NCBI RefSeq assembly: GCF_026870155.1
Contig: NZ_CP113975.1
Coordinates: forward strand, 3,720,001 to 3,784,000
Direction: 5' to 3'
Length of the DNA stretch: 64,000 nucleotides
Source: Flavobacterium marginilacus
Lineage (GTDB): Bacteria > Bacteroidota > Bacteroidia > Flavobacteriales > Flavobacteriaceae
Each line of letters starts with the position of its first letter. The first letter of the stretch is position 1. Below the pieces are notes generated by a model that did not search any database, was not told the DNA's origin, and saw nothing but the letters and a program-made list of their open reading frames with translations. Below are positions 1-10,836 of the stretch, in pieces. Position numbers and translations under genes: made by a program.

Positions 1-87
1 CATTGCTCGTTTTTTGTGCAACTCTAAGATACTATTTTAGATTAAAAACAGCAAAAAAAAGGCTGTCCTTACTTTTTGGACAGCCTC
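1..87 (-). mobile_element. End of an inverted IS1182-family copy (partial)
   Basis: These 87 bases are the exact reverse complement of 8762-8848, the left end of the complete IS1182-type element further on. They run from the terminal repeat GGACAGCCTC at 78-87 to the transposase start codon, which is the first three bases of the window read on the minus strand. The rest of the element lies outside the window. Confidence 0.9.
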
Positions 88-121
88 TTTGTTTTTTAAA
101 TTATTACAGAAGAATTAATAA

Positions 122-3100
122 TTACATATTTCGTCTATACTGTCCTCCTACTTCAAATAAAGCTTCGGTAATCTGCCCTAATGAACAAACCTTTGTTGCT
201 TCCATCAGATGTTCAAATAAATTATCTCCTTTTACTGCAGCTTCCTGCAGCGTCGCTAAATGTTCCTTTACCAAATCGGCATGGCACTGATGCAGATTTT
301 TCAGCATAGTAATCTGATATTGTTTTTCCTCTTCGGCAGCACGAATTACTTCTGCTGGAATAACCGTTGGAGAACCTTTCGAACTCAGGAATGTATTTAC
401 CCCCACAATCGGGAATTCTCCCGTATGTTTCAAGGTTTCATAATACAGACTCTCCTCTTGAATCTTAGAACGCTGGTACATCGTTTCCATGGCTCCAAGC
501 ACTCCGCCTCGCTCTGTAATTCTGTCAAATTCCTGTAAAACTGCCTCTTCAACTAAATCGGTCAGCTCTTCGATTATAAATGAGCCCTGAATAGGATTCT
601 CGTTTTTGGCCAGACCTAATTCTTTATTAATAATCAGCTGGATTGCCATTGCTCTTCGCACCGATTCCTCAGTTGGCGTTGTAATTGCTTCGTCATAAGC
701 ATTAGTGTGCAGTGAATTGCAGTTATCATATATTGCATACAGCGCCTGTAAAGTCGTACGAATATCATTGAAATCGATTTCCTGCGCATGCAGTGAACGT
801 CCCGAAGTCTGAATGTGATATTTCAGCATCTGGGCTCTTTCATTGGCACCGTATTTATTTTTCATGGCTTTCGCCCAAATTTTACGAGCAACACGACCAA
901 TTACAGCATATTCCGGATCGACACCATTGGAAAAAAAGAACGACAGATTAGGTCCGAAATCGTTGATATCCATTCCACGGCTCAAATAATATTCTACATA
1001 AGTAAAACCGTTTGAAAGTGTGAAAGCCAGCTGCGTAATTGGATTCGCACCAGCCTCGGCAATATGATAACCCGAAATTGAAACCGAATAAAAGTTTCTG
1101 ACATTTTGGGCAATAAAATATTCCTGAACATCACCCATCAATCGCAATGCAAATTCGGTTGAAAAAATACAGGTATTCTGTGCCTGATCTTCTTTTAAAA
1201 TATCAGCCTGAACCGTTCCTCTGACTTTTTTGAGCGTTTTAGCTTTTATCTTTTCATAAACCTCCAGAGGTAAAACCTGATCTCCCGTTACTCCCAGAAG
1301 AAACAGACCTAATCCGTTATTCCCTTCAGGCAAATCGCCTTGATAGTGCGGGCGCTCTACTCCTTTTGCTGCATAAATTTTATTGATTTTATCTAAAACC
1401 TCATCTTCCAGATTGTTTTCATGGATATAATGCTCACACTGCTGATCAATAGCAGCATTCATAAAAAAACCGAGCAGCATTGGTGCCGGACCATTAATCG
1501 TCATACTCACAGATGTCATTGCGTGAACCAAATCAAATCCCGAGTATAATTTTTTAGCATCATCCAGACAGCAGATTGAAACTCCGGCATTTCCAATTTT
1601 CCCATAAATATCAGGACGCAGATGCGGATCATTTCCATACAAAGTAACACTGTCAAAAGCAGTCGAAAGTCTTTTTGCCGGCAGTCCTGCACTTACATAA
1701 TGAAACCGTTTGTTAGTTCTTTCAGGTCCGCCTTCGCCGGCAAACATTCTAGAAGGATCTTCTCCGTCACGTTTAAACGGGTACAAACCAGAAGCAAAAG
1801 GAAATTCTCCAGGAACATTCTCCTGCAGACACCAGCGCAGAATATCGCCCCAAGCTTTGTACTTTGGCATCGCGACTTTTGGAATTTGAGAATGGGACAG
1901 CGACTCCGTATGTGTTGCCATTTTTATTTCCTTGTCACGAACCTGAAAAGTATATACTGGATTTTTATATTTACTTACTTTTTCGTCCCAATTGAGAATC
2001 ATTTCCCAATTATAAGGATCCAGATCCATTTTTACTTTATCAAATTGATGCAGCAGAAGATTGATAAAAATTCTGTTATCATCATGTTCTGCCAATGCAC
2101 TTGGAAGAACTGAACTATCGTCAATTCCAGCTTTGTTAATCACGGGAACTTTTCCAGATACACTTTCGAGCGTTTTGAAAATTCCATATAATTTTTGAGC
2201 CACTTGCTCCTGACTCAAAGCTATAGTATCGTATTTCCTGTTATTTTCAGCAATTTCAGACAAATAACGGGTTCTATGAGGAGGAATCACAAAGATTTTC
2301 TCGCTCATTTCACGGGTAATTTCAAAAGTCGATTTCAAATCAGCATCCGTTTTTTCAACGATTTTGTCCATGATAGATTTATACAAAGTATTCATCCCTG
2401 GATCGTTGAACTGCGAAGCAATCGTTCCATAAACCGGCATTTGATCCGGGTTTACATCCCAAAGATTATGATTGCGCTGGTATTGTTTTTTCACGTCACG
2501 GATAGCATCCAAAGCACCGCGTTTGTCGAATTTATTAAGAGCTACCAGATCGGCAAAATCAAGCATATCAATTTTTTCCAATTGAGTAGCAGCACCAAAT
2601 TCGGGTGTCATTACATATAAAGAAACATCCGAATGATCCATAATTTCCGTATCCGATTGACCAATACCAGAAGTTTCCAGAATTATAATATCATATTTGG
2701 CCGCTTTTAAAACCTCAATAGCTTCGGCTACATATTTTGACAATGCCAGATTGGATTGGCGCGTAGCCAACGAACGCATATATACACGAGGATTGTTTAT
2801 CGCATTCATACGGATTCTGTCTCCCAATAATGCACCGCCAGTTTTACGCTTTGAAGGATCAACAGAAATTAATCCGATTGTTTTTTCTGGAAAATCGATT
2901 AAAAATCGGCGCACTAATTCGTCTACCAATGATGATTTTCCTGCGCCGCCGGTTCCTGTAATTCCAAGAACAGGAATCTTTGATGTTTTATTTTTTTCGT
3001 GAATTGTATCAAAAAAAGGCTTTGCTATTTCAGGAAAATTCTCAGCTGCCGAAATTAAACGTGCAATTGCAGTAGGGGTTTTATTTTCGATTAAATCCAA

Positions 3101-3562
3101 TTCATTTGTTAATTTATCTCCGATAGAAAAATCAGAACGTTCAACTAAATCGTTAATCATTCCCTGAAGTCCCATCGCACGTCCATCATCGGGAGCGTAT
3201 ATTCTGGTAATTCCGTAAGCCTGCAATTCTTCTATTTCAGATGGCAGAATAACACCTCCGCCACCGCCAAAAATCTTGATATGCCCCGCACCCTTTTCCT
3301 GAAGCAGATCATACATGTATTTAAAATATTCGTTGTGTCCTCCTTGATAAGAAGTCATCGCAATGGCATTAGCATCTTCCTGAATCGCGGTGTTCACCAC
3401 TTCTTCTACACTTCGGTCATGACCAAGATGAATTACTTCAACTCCTGTGGACTGAATAATCCTTCTCATTATGTTTATTGCAGCATCGTGACCGTCAAAG
3501 AGTGATGCGGCAGTTACGATTCGGACTTTATTTAAGGGCACGTAGGGTTTAACTAATTCCAT
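122..3562 (-). CDS. icmF: Fused isobutyryl-CoA mutase / methylmalonyl-CoA mutase family protein
   Basis: Adenosylcobalamin-dependent acyl-CoA mutase with its own G-protein chaperone, cytoplasmic, 1146 aa. Order of domains: B12-binding domain (about 10-140; DGHDAA at 23-28 supplies the axial histidine), MeaB/ArgK-like GTPase (Walker A GTGGAGKS at 203-210), then the mutase barrel from about 570. The order B12-GTPase-mutase is that of IcmF rather than of MutA/MutB. The motif [19 protein letters not shown] is also IcmF-like: it has Phe where methylmalonyl-CoA mutases have the substrate Tyr. The known IcmF reaction is interconversion of isobutyryl-CoA and n-butyryl-CoA, though some members prefer pivalyl or isovaleryl substrates, so the substrate is inferred. 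It is divergent from purU. A BtuF-like protein lies 3 kb away. Confidence 0.9.
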   Translation of the reverse strand: MELVKPYVPLNKVRIVTAASLFDGHDAAINIMRRIIQSTGVEVIHLGHDRSVEEVVNTAIQEDANAIAMTSYQGGHNEYFKYMYDLLQEKGAGHIKIFGGGGGVILPSEIEELQAYGITRIYAPDDGRAMGLQGMINDLVERSDFSIGDKLTNELDLIENKTPTAIARLISAAENFPEIAKPFFDTIHEKNKTSKIPVLGITGTGGAGKSSLVDELVRRFLIDFPEKTIGLISVDPSKRKTGGALLGDRIRMNAINNPRVYMRSLATRQSNLALSKYVAEAIEVLKAAKYDIIILETSGIGQSDTEIMDHSDVSLYVMTPEFGAATQLEKIDMLDFADLVALNKFDKRGALDAIRDVKKQYQRNHNLWDVNPDQMPVYGTIASQFNDPGMNTLYKSIMDKIVEKTDADLKSTFEITREMSEKIFVIPPHRTRYLSEIAENNRKYDTIALSQEQVAQKLYGIFKTLESVSGKVPVINKAGIDDSSVLPSALAEHDDNRIFINLLLHQFDKVKMDLDPYNWEMILNWDEKVSKYKNPVYTFQVRDKEIKMATHTESLSHSQIPKVAMPKYKAWGDILRWCLQENVPGEFPFASGLYPFKRDGEDPSRMFAGEGGPERTNKRFHYVSAGLPAKRLSTAFDSVTLYGNDPHLRPDIYGKIGNAGVSICCLDDAKKLYSGFDLVHAMTSVSMTINGPAPMLLGFFMNAAIDQQCEHYIHENNLEDEVLDKINKIYAAKGVERPHYQGDLPEGNNGLGLFLLGVTGDQVLPLEVYEKIKAKTLKKVRGTVQADILKEDQAQNTCIFSTEFALRLMGDVQEYFIAQNVRNFYSVSISGYHIAEAGANPITQLAFTLSNGFTYVEYYLSRGMDINDFGPNLSFFFSNGVDPEYAVIGRVARKIWAKAMKNKYGANERAQMLKYHIQTSGRSLHAQEIDFNDIRTTLQALYAIYDNCNSLHTNAYDEAITTPTEESVRRAMAIQLIINKELGLAKNENPIQGSFIIEELTDLVEEAVLQEFDRITERGGVLGAMETMYQRSKIQEESLYYETLKHTGEFPIVGVNTFLSSKGSPTVIPAEVIRAAEEEKQYQITMLKNLHQCHADLVKEHLATLQEAAVKGDNLFEHLMEATKVCSLGQITEALFEVGGQYRRNM

Positions 3563-3889
3563 TTTATGAATATGATAATTTAAAAGCGCAATTTACATAA
3601 ATTTTAAAATAAAAATCAACAAAAACAATATAAAACACAAAATATGATAACGTTGTTTTTTCCTAAGAAAACAGGGCTGTTTTCACAAAAAATTGGTATT
3701 TTCGATGCCTAACCCAATAAAAATGATTTAAGATTTTTGATTAACTATATTCGATTTTTGAAGTTATAAAACTTATAAAAAACAATAATCTTTGCGTTCA
3801 GCAGTATAAAAATCTAAAATCAGAAATCGTTCATCATCATTCAAAAATCCATAGGAATTGCTCCTAATTATTTTAGAAAATTTAAACAA
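3563..3889. other. Divergent intergenic region icmF / purU
   Basis: 327 bp, very AT-rich, no ORF. It must hold the promoters of both divergent genes. I could not fit a convincing TTTG-N19-TAnnTTTG pair; TAATCTTTGCG at about 3786 is the nearest to a -7 element for purU. Confidence 0.5.
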
Positions 3890-4744
3890 ATGCAGAGAAT
3901 TACCATACTTATCCATTGTGAAGATAAAAAAGCGATTGTTGCCTCGGTAACGAATTATATCGCTTCAATTGATGGAAATATTATTTACCTTGACCAGCAT
4001 GTTGACGCAGATGAAAACGTATTTTTTATGCGGCTGGAATGTGAATTCAGTAAGCTTAATTGGAATATTGAATCTATAAAAAGCCATTTTCAGGAGAATC
4101 TTGCTTCTCCGTTTAATATGAATTGGGCAATGTATCCTCAAGACCAAAAATCCAGAATGGCTTTATTTATATCAAAATATGATCATTGCCTGTATGATAT
4201 TTTAGGACGCTACTGTGCTGGAGAACTCCCTCTTGAAATCCCTTTAATCATAAGCAATCACGAAGATTTAAAACCCGCTGCCGAACGTTTTGGCATTCCG
4301 TTTCATCATATTCCTTTTACGAAAGACAGCAAAGAAGAAGGCGAAAAAGCACAGATTGAACTATTAAAAGAATTTAATATTGATTTTATAGTTCTGGCCC
4401 GCTACATGCAGATTATCACTCCAAATTTAATATCCCTTTACAAAAACAGAATTATTAACATCCACCACTCTTTCCTTCCTGCTTTCCCGGGTGCAAAACC
4501 GTATCACTCCGCTTTTAAGCGCGGGGTAAAAATTATTGGTGCAACTAGCCATTATGTTACAGAGGAACTGGACGAAGGACCAATTATTGAACAAGATATC
4601 TCAAGAGTTTCCCACAGCCATTCTATTGAAGATTTTATCATGAAAGGACGTGATCTGGAACGTATCGTACTAGCTAGAGCCATAAAATTACATGCCGAAA
4701 GAAAAACGATGGTGTACAATAACAAAACGGTTGTGTTTTCTTAA
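3890..4744 (+). CDS. purU: Formyltetrahydrofolate deformylase
   Basis: Hydrolyses 10-formyl-tetrahydrofolate to formate and tetrahydrofolate, balancing one-carbon pools for purine synthesis. 284 aa, the usual length. An N-terminal ACT-type regulatory domain (about 1-80) is followed by a formyltransferase fold with the conserved segments INIHHSFLPAFPGAKPY and HYVTEELDEGPIIEQD, which carry the Asn/His/Asp catalytic set. The start ATGCAGAGAATT is the first in frame and begins the ACT strand directly. Confidence 0.93.
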   Translation: MQRITILIHCEDKKAIVASVTNYIASIDGNIIYLDQHVDADENVFFMRLECEFSKLNWNIESIKSHFQENLASPFNMNWAMYPQDQKSRMALFISKYDHCLYDILGRYCAGELPLEIPLIISNHEDLKPAAERFGIPFHHIPFTKDSKEEGEKAQIELLKEFNIDFIVLARYMQIITPNLISLYKNRIINIHHSFLPAFPGAKPYHSAFKRGVKIIGATSHYVTEELDEGPIIEQDISRVSHSHSIEDFIMKGRDLERIVLARAIKLHAERKTMVYNNKTVVFS

Positions 4745-4945
4745 TATCACTAATACGCATAGAGTCAGCCACAGATTAAAAAGATTTACACAGATTTTAA
4801 AAAAAAACTTTAATAATCAGTACAATAACTATCAAAAAAGATTCTTGATACAATTTTCGATTAGAAAAACAAAATCTAAACAAATAATACTTAAAAACTA
4901 AAGCTGGCTTATAAAACAATCAATCACAGCTAACTAAAAACAAAA

Positions 4946-5668
4946 ATGAAAAAAGCCCTACTCCTGTTCTTAATCCTGCCAGCAATCAGCAATGCACAAT
5001 TCAAAGACATTTTAAAAAAAGCGACAGATAAAATAAGCACTGCAGCAAGTTCCAACAGCAGCTTAGATATTGCTGCCGGATTAAAAGAAGCTCTCAACAA
5101 GGGCGTATCGGTACAGGTTTCGAAACTGACCGCTCTTGATGGTTTTTACAAAAACGAAGCTGTAAAAATCCTAATGCCCGAAGAATTAGCCAAACTAGAC
5201 AAAACACTTCGAAAAATGGGCATGTCAAAATTGGCAGATGAAGGCATACTGGCCATGAACAGAGCAGCTGAAGATGCTGTAAAAGAAGCTACTCCAATAT
5301 TTGTTACAGCAATTAAAAACATAACCATAACCGATGCAAAAAGTATTCTGCTTGGAAATGAAAATGCTGCAACTGTTTATCTGCAGTCATCGACACAGAC
5401 ACCGCTTTATGGAAAATTCAATCCCGTGGTGCAGCAGTCAATTGGTAAAGTTGGCGCCGATGTAATCTGGACCAAAATCATAAAACAGTACAATACTATT
5501 CCATTTGTTACCAAAGTAAATCCAGATCTTACGGATTATATTACACAGAAAGCACTTGAAGGAGTATTTAAAATGATTGCTGTTGAAGAAAAAAACATCA
5601 GAACCGACATCAATGCCAGAACATCAAATGTTCTTAAAAAAGTGTTTGCACTGCAGGACAAAAATTAA
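4946..5668 (+). CDS. DUF4197 domain-containing exported protein
   Basis: 240 aa. Signal peptide MKKALLLFLILPAISNAQ, then a mostly helical domain matching DUF4197 from memory (LKEALNKGVSVQVSKL near the start; VNPDLTDYITQKALEGVF near the end). DUF4197 proteins are secreted or periplasmic and of unknown function. The gene is single; its 3' end faces the convergent hydrolase across a hairpin at 5862-5893. Confidence 0.8.
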   Translation: MKKALLLFLILPAISNAQFKDILKKATDKISTAASSNSSLDIAAGLKEALNKGVSVQVSKLTALDGFYKNEAVKILMPEELAKLDKTLRKMGMSKLADEGILAMNRAAEDAVKEATPIFVTAIKNITITDAKSILLGNENAATVYLQSSTQTPLYGKFNPVVQQSIGKVGADVIWTKIIKQYNTIPFVTKVNPDLTDYITQKALEGVFKMIAVEEKNIRTDINARTSNVLKKVFALQDKN

Positions 5669-5861
5669 AATCAATACAAATCTAGAGAACAGCTTATTAA
5701 AAAAAAATAAGAATTTTAATATGTTAAAAACAAATCTCAAACCTTAACTTTTTAAGAATAACTAATAACAATTCCTTAACAGCAAAACATAAACATTATA
5801 CTGATCTTTGCAATGTAATAAACTGGTTATTTATTATTTTGGTTTTGGTTAGTCATAAAAT

Positions 5862-5893
5862 TGCCTGCATCAAGAATGGTGCAGGCATTTTTT
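5862..5893. terminator. Bidirectional hairpin terminator
   Basis: TGCCTGCA, a 10-base loop, then TGCAGGCA and a T-run. It lies between the convergent DUF4197 and hydrolase genes and ends right at the hydrolase stop codon. Confidence 0.75.
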
Positions 5894-5895
5894 AT

Positions 5896-6693
5896 TTACG
5901 CTCTGACCATTTTTGGTTTATTTATAAAAGATAAAACTGCAGTATTAAAAGCATTCGGCTGCTCAACATTTACTACATGTCCGCAATTTTCGATTACAAA
6001 TAACTGGGATGATCTATAATGACTTTCCACTACTTTACGGACAGCCGGCAGAAACATATAATCTTCTTCTCCCATAACATAAAGCGTAGGAATATTCAAT
6101 TCTACCTGACGAAACCACTTTAACACAGGATTTATCTCGGCTGTGAGTTTAAACCATTTTATAAATTCTTTCTGGTACAGCTTTTTGGCTTCGGTAATAA
6201 AAAGTGATCGGGACTGCTTATGATTTTTTTTAGGCATAATCACAAATGCGAAAAACTTATACAAAACCAAATAAGGCAGTACATATTTAAAAGTATTCCC
6301 CAAACGCATTAAAATCTGAGAACGAAAATTCATTTTTAAGATAGCGCCGCCCAGAATCATGCTCTGTACTCTGTCCGGGTACATTTCGGCCAGCTGTCTA
6401 ATTAGAATAGTTCCTAATGATATTCCGACAAAATGTGATTTTTCAATTTTCAGATGATCCAAAACTTCAAGAATATCATGAGCTAAGGCTGAAAAAGTAT
6501 ATTTTTGTTTGAATGCCGTTTTTAAAGTGGTTTTGGACTCTCCATGACCTCTTAAATCCAATAACAGAATATTGTAGCTTTTTTTAAAATCTCTAATCTG
6601 CTTGAACCAAATCGACGAACTTCCTCCTGCGCCATGCACAAACGTGACCCATTGATCGCTGTTTTCGTTCTTATATAATGTATAATTAATCAC
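5896..6693 (-). CDS. Alpha/beta hydrolase
   Basis: 265 aa, no signal peptide. Oxyanion motif HGAGG at 20-24, nucleophile elbow GISLG at 90-94 (Ser92), acid in the GEEDYMF segment, and catalytic His in ENCGHVVNVEQP. This is a complete triad for a hydrolase of the lipase/esterase/haloperoxidase type. The substrate cannot be told from sequence. It shares orientation with the next two minus genes, with about 110 bp between it and the binding-protein gene. Confidence 0.85.
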   Translation of the reverse strand: MINYTLYKNENSDQWVTFVHGAGGSSSIWFKQIRDFKKSYNILLLDLRGHGESKTTLKTAFKQKYTFSALAHDILEVLDHLKIEKSHFVGISLGTILIRQLAEMYPDRVQSMILGGAILKMNFRSQILMRLGNTFKYVLPYLVLYKFFAFVIMPKKNHKQSRSLFITEAKKLYQKEFIKWFKLTAEINPVLKWFRQVELNIPTLYVMGEEDYMFLPAVRKVVESHYRSSQLFVIENCGHVVNVEQPNAFNTAVLSFINKPKMVRA

Positions 6694-6801
6694 TTATGTT
6701 TTTTTTGCTGGACAAATATAGTTCTTTTTTAGGCTTCTGAATTGCAGGTTTTTCAGATTATTAGTTCATTCCGCTTTTGATTTGTTAGATTTCTAAACTT
6801 T

Positions 6802-7596
6802 TTAAATGCTATTATGTAAGTATTTAAAGTAATCAAAAGCCTTTAGCAATCGGGTGCCGTACCATGAAAACATTTCACCGTCCACTAAAACAGCTTGGGC
6901 ATTATCTGTAGATTTCACTATATCATAACCGTCCTCCGCTTTAAAAGGAAACGGTTCTGAAGAAAGCAGCACTAGATCCAAACTTCCATCAGCATCCATT
7001 TTTTCAAGATCAATTTCGGGATATCTTTCCTGCGAAGCATACTGATTCTGAAAATGATTCAGCTTTAACAATTCATCTATAAAAGTACCTGAACCAGCTG
7101 TCATATATGGATTTTTCCAAATAAAATAAGCCACGTTCCTGATTGGAAAATCTTGGATAAAATTTTTAAAATCGCTCAAGGCAAAAGCCAATTTATCGTT
7201 CCATTTTCTGGCTTCGGTTCTCTTATCAAAGAGCTGTCCAAAATCGGTTATCATTTGAAAATTGTCTTCTAAAGTAAAAATATCAGTCACCCACACTGTA
7301 CAGATTTTTTTTAATTCTTCGACTATTCCCTGAGTATTCTCTTCTTTATTACAAATAATAATATCGGGATTCAATAAACGGATTTTATCGTAATTCACTT
7401 TCTTGGTACCGCCAACTATTTTCTTGGTGGATTTGAGATGATAGGGATGCACACAAAACTTAGTGATTCCAGCAATATTTTCTTCCAAACCCAAATCATA
7501 AAGCAGTTCGGTTTGGGAAGGCACGAGAGAAACAATGCGTTTGGGAGTCGTTTCAAAAGAATGAGAAAAGCCGATCTGATCTTTTAATTGTTTCAT
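6802..7596 (-). CDS. BtuF-like helical-backbone metal/cobalamin-binding protein, no signal peptide
   Basis: 264 aa. The fold signature of periplasmic binding proteins for cobalamin or metal-siderophores is visible: KRIVSLVPSQTELLYDLGL at the start, then LLNPDIIIC, then a second lobe with TAGSGTFIDELLKLN. Unlike BtuF it starts at MKQLKDQIGF with no signal peptide or lipobox, so it appears cytoplasmic or its start is lost. Such leaderless homologues are common in Bacteroidota. A link to the B12 enzyme IcmF nearby is a guess. Confidence 0.75.
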   Translation of the reverse strand: MKQLKDQIGFSHSFETTPKRIVSLVPSQTELLYDLGLEENIAGITKFCVHPYHLKSTKKIVGGTKKVNYDKIRLLNPDIIICNKEENTQGIVEELKKICTVWVTDIFTLEDNFQMITDFGQLFDKRTEARKWNDKLAFALSDFKNFIQDFPIRNVAYFIWKNPYMTAGSGTFIDELLKLNHFQNQYASQERYPEIDLEKMDADGSLDLVLLSSEPFPFKAEDGYDIVKSTDNAQAVLVDGEMFSWYGTRLLKAFDYFKYLHNSI

Positions 7597-7637
7597 TTTT
7601 TACTTTTGGATTACTTTTTTTTAACACTAAGAAAAAA

Positions 7638-7690
7638 ACAAAGTTCACAAAAAACTTTGCGAACCCTGCGAAAGTCTTTGTGAACTTTGT
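7638..7690. repeat. 14-bp perfect inverted repeat, hairpin
   Basis: ACAAAGTTCACAAA at 7638-7651 pairs exactly with TTTGTGAACTTTGT at 7677-7690. It lies just after the pyrF stop, reading minus, so it may terminate pyrF. The same ACTTTGCGAACC wording recurs near 55560, so it may instead belong to a dispersed intergenic repeat family. Confidence 0.6.
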
Positions 7691-7735
7691 GTTTAAATTA
7701 TTCTCAAGCGAGAACTGCTTTAAACCTTAAACAAT

Positions 7736-8557
7736 TTAAGCTTTTAAACCAATAATAGCCTCCATTTCCTGCTGCATTTTCAAAGCTTCGGCTCTGGCTG
7801 CATCGGCAAAATCTGTTCCGTTTGAAGCATAAAGAATCGCTCGGGAAGAATTAATCAATAAACCTACATTATCATTCATTCCGTATTTACAAACTTCTGA
7901 AAGACTTCCTCCTTGTGCGCCTACACCAGGCACGAGCAGGAAACTGTCAGGAACAATTTTACGGACTTCTGTAAAATACTCGGCTTTGGTAGCACCAATC
8001 ACATACATTAAGTTTTCAGAATTTTTCCATGTTTTAGAAGTTTCCAATACCTGTTTGTACAATTCCTTTCCATTCACCTCCAAAGTCTGAAAATCAAAAG
8101 CACCATCATTAGAAGTCAGTGCCAGCATTATGGTATGTTTATTTTCGAAAGCAAGAAAAGGCTCAACAGAATCTTTTCCCATATATGGAGCGACAGTCAC
8201 ACTGTCAAATTTTAAATCCTCAAAAAAAGCTTTGGCATACATCGAAGACGTGTTCCCAATATCTCCTCTTTTGGCATCTGCGATAGTGAAAATTTCTGGG
8301 TGTTTTTCATTGATATACTCAATTGTTTTCTGCAGTGAAATCCATCCTTTTATTCCATAAGCCTCAAAGAATGCAGTATTAGGCTTATATGCCACTGCCA
8401 AATCATGAGTTGCATCGATAATAGCCTTATTAAATTCGAAAATTGGATCTTCTGTTTCTAATAAATGCTGCGGAATTTTATTCAAATCTACATCTAAGCC
8501 TACGCATAGAAATGATTTTTTGATTTTGATCTGTTCGCAAAGCTGTTGTGTTGTCAT
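7736..8557 (-). CDS. pyrF: Orotidine 5'-phosphate decarboxylase
   Basis: Last step of de novo UMP synthesis. 273 aa from the start [12 protein letters not shown] longer frame reaches 8623, but its first 22 residues resemble no family member. Motifs of the long (type 2) family are present: FLCVGLDVD, the catalytic [11 protein letters not shown] and [10 protein letters not shown]. In related flavobacteria I recall pyrF lying near prfA; here the IS1182 copy and ompA lie between them. Confidence 0.92.
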   Translation of the reverse strand: MTTQQLCEQIKIKKSFLCVGLDVDLNKIPQHLLETEDPIFEFNKAIIDATHDLAVAYKPNTAFFEAYGIKGWISLQKTIEYINEKHPEIFTIADAKRGDIGNTSSMYAKAFFEDLKFDSVTVAPYMGKDSVEPFLAFENKHTIMLALTSNDGAFDFQTLEVNGKELYKQVLETSKTWKNSENLMYVIGATKAEYFTEVRKIVPDSFLLVPGVGAQGGSLSEVCKYGMNDNVGLLINSSRAILYASNGTDFADAARAEALKMQQEMEAIIGLKA

Positions 8558-8761
8558 ATCAAGTTTAGTTCTGGGATGCAAATTTACAAAGTTGAATCTA
8601 AAAAACTTGAAATTTTGCAACATTACTGAGCAATTGTATAAGAGTTTTGAGCCTAAGCTGTGATAAAGTTGTAAATATCATAAAAGAAAAATGATTCAAT
8701 AAACGAATATATCAATTATTAATTTTTAAAGAAATATTATGAACACTACAAAACTAAACCA

Positions 8762-10543
8762 GAGGCTGTCCAAAAAGTAAGGACAGCCTTTTTTTTGCTG
8801 TTTTTAATCTAAAATAGTATCTTAGAGTTGCACAAAAAACGAGCAATGGCTAAAGTAATATTTAAATCGCAATCGATCAATACACCGGAACTTTTTCCGA
8901 TAAATATTTTTGATAAAATTTCAGAAAACCATCCTGTCCGCTTAGTGGATAAGATTGTCAATTCATTGGATATAAGTCATATACTTAAAATATATAAAGG
9001 AGGAGGCACCTCGGCCTATCATCCCAGAATGATGCTTAAGGTTTTGTTTTACAGTTATTTAAGCAACGCTTATTCCTGCCGAAAAATAGCAAAGGCACTT
9101 ACTGAGAACATTCATTTTATGTTTATTTCAGGCAACTCAACTCCTGATTTTAGAACCATTAACGATTTTAGAGGAAAGATTTTAAAAGAAAACATCAAAG
9201 ATTTATTTGCAGAGGTGGTCAAAATGCTTGTGGAAATGGGCTATGTCAGTCTGGATATCCAATACATTGATGGAACAAAAATAGAAGCCAAATCCAATAA
9301 ATACACCTTTGTCTGGCGGGGTTCTATTGAGAAATACAAAGAAAAGCTCGAAGTAAAAATCAACAGTATCTTATCCGACATTGAAAACAGTATTTTATCA
9401 GATAATCAAGAAGTCAACAAGGAAGAATTACCAAAAAAAATAAACTCGGAAGAGCTGAAAGAAAAATTATCAGAACTCAATAAAAAACTCAAAGAGCCCA
9501 ACAAGAAGATAACCAAAGAGCTTCAAAAGCTTCAGGAAGAGCACCTGCCAAAGCTTGAAAAATACGAAAAAGATTTAGTGATTTTAGGCAATAGAAACTC
9601 CTACAGTAAGACAGATCCTGACGCTACCTTTATGAGAATGAAGGAAGACCATATGAAAAACGGACAGTTAAAACCTGCATACAATCCTCAGATTTCTACT
9701 GAAAATCAATTCATTACCAACGTAACCATTCATCAGACACCTAACGACACTACGACTTTAAAATCCCATTTGGAGGAATTTGAAAAAATGTATCAAAAAC
9801 AAAGCAAAACAGTTGTAGCCGATGCTGGTTATGGAAGCGAAGAAAACTACGAAATGCTTGAAAATAAAGATATAACGGCCTATGTAAAGTATAATTATTT
9901 TCACAAAGAACAGAAGAAAAAAATGAAGGACAATCCGTTTCTTGTCCAGAATTTGTTCTACAATATACAGCAGGATTTTTATGTGTGTCCAATGGGACAA
10001 AGAATGGAAAACATTGGCAGTGGAAAACGGACATCGGCCAACGGATACGAATCACAAGTATCTTATTATCAAGTAAAAAGATGTCATGGATGTCCGCTAA
10101 GAGGTCTATGTCACCAAGCCAAAGGAAACAGGACAATAGAGATAAACCACCGCCTGAACCAATTAAGGGCTAAAGCCAAAGAGCTGCTCACAAGCGAAAA
10201 AGGACTCGAACACCGAAGCAAACGCCCAATAGAAGTTGAAGCAGTATTCGGACAGCTAAAAAACAACAATAAATTCAACCGGTTTACTTTCACAAGCATC
10301 GAAAAAGTGGAAATGGAATTTCTATTGATGGCTATCGGGCATAATTTTAGAAAAATGATAGCAAAGAACAATGATGCGTCGAAAACTCATCTAAAAATTT
10401 CCTTCAGAGTTCTAAATAGAGCCCTAAAAGACCATATTTACCTTTTAAATACTGTAACAGAATATTTTTTCATTAATCAACCAACCCAAAATCGATTCTT
10501 GAAATTTGCAGCATAAAAAAAGCTGTCCTTTTCGGACAGCCTC
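8762..10543 (+). mobile_element. IS1182-family insertion sequence (complete)
   Basis: 1782 bp bounded by GAGGCTGTCC at 8762-8771 and GGACAGCCTC at 10534-10543. Each end also folds on itself (GGCTGTCC...GGACAGCC), giving terminal hairpins. I found no target duplication. A second, inverted copy starts at position 87. Confidence 0.9.
8846..10516 (+). CDS. IS1182-family transposase
   Basis: 556 aa from the ATG at 8846; a TTG 18 bases upstream is less likely. N-terminal domain with the typical HPxxMLKVLFYSYL and TPDFRTINDFR, a lysine/glutamate-rich coiled coil (about 165-250), then a DDE nuclease core: YIDGTKIEA (first Asp), VVADAGYGSEENYE (second Asp) and a late Glu in RPIEVEAVFGQLKNN. A four-cysteine region lies in between (CHGCPLRGLCHQ). 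The gene appears intact. Confidence 0.93.
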   Translation: MAKVIFKSQSINTPELFPINIFDKISENHPVRLVDKIVNSLDISHILKIYKGGGTSAYHPRMMLKVLFYSYLSNAYSCRKIAKALTENIHFMFISGNSTPDFRTINDFRGKILKENIKDLFAEVVKMLVEMGYVSLDIQYIDGTKIEAKSNKYTFVWRGSIEKYKEKLEVKINSILSDIENSILSDNQEVNKEELPKKINSEELKEKLSELNKKLKEPNKKITKELQKLQEEHLPKLEKYEKDLVILGNRNSYSKTDPDATFMRMKEDHMKNGQLKPAYNPQISTENQFITNVTIHQTPNDTTTLKSHLEEFEKMYQKQSKTVVADAGYGSEENYEMLENKDITAYVKYNYFHKEQKKKMKDNPFLVQNLFYNIQQDFYVCPMGQRMENIGSGKRTSANGYESQVSYYQVKRCHGCPLRGLCHQAKGNRTIEINHRLNQLRAKAKELLTSEKGLEHRSKRPIEVEAVFGQLKNNNKFNRFTFTSIEKVEMEFLLMAIGHNFRKMIAKNNDASKTHLKISFRVLNRALKDHIYLLNTVTEYFFINQPTQNRFLKFAA

Positions 10544-10669
10544 ATTAGGTTAGGCAGACTGAAAGTGCAAGGTTGGATTGCAAAAATTGATGAAATTTTG
10601 CCACAGATTCATAGATAAAAAATGATTTTAAAATCTGTAATCTGTAGCAAAAACTTTTTTAGAAGCTAA

Positions 10670-10836
10670 AGCGAAAACTGGAATGAAATAAAGGGAAAAC
10701 TAAAACAGAAATATGCTGACCTTACGGATGATGATTTATTGTATGAAGAAGGTAAGAAGACGAAATGTATGGGGAAATCCAAAAAAGAATTGGTAAATCA
10801 AAAGATGAAATTACAAAATGGATTGCCGATTTGTAA
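10670..10836 (+). pseudogene. CsbD-like stress protein remnant
   Basis: Frame 1 reads [19 protein letters not shown] then DLLYEEGK; after one missing base the next frame continues [19 protein letters not shown] to TKWIADL and a stop at 10834. That is the core of the CsbD-like family, about 60 aa. A TAA at 10667 also cuts off the N-terminus. It lies 127 bp after the IS1182 element, so decay may have followed that insertion. Confidence 0.8.

Noticed and set aside
3..290. 95-aa plus-strand ORF at the window start
   Set aside because: Covers an IS end and the antisense strand of icmF; no leader or family features.
8762..10543. Target-site duplication of the IS1182 copy
   Set aside because: Flanks AACCA and ATTAG do not match in any register, so no duplication is claimed.
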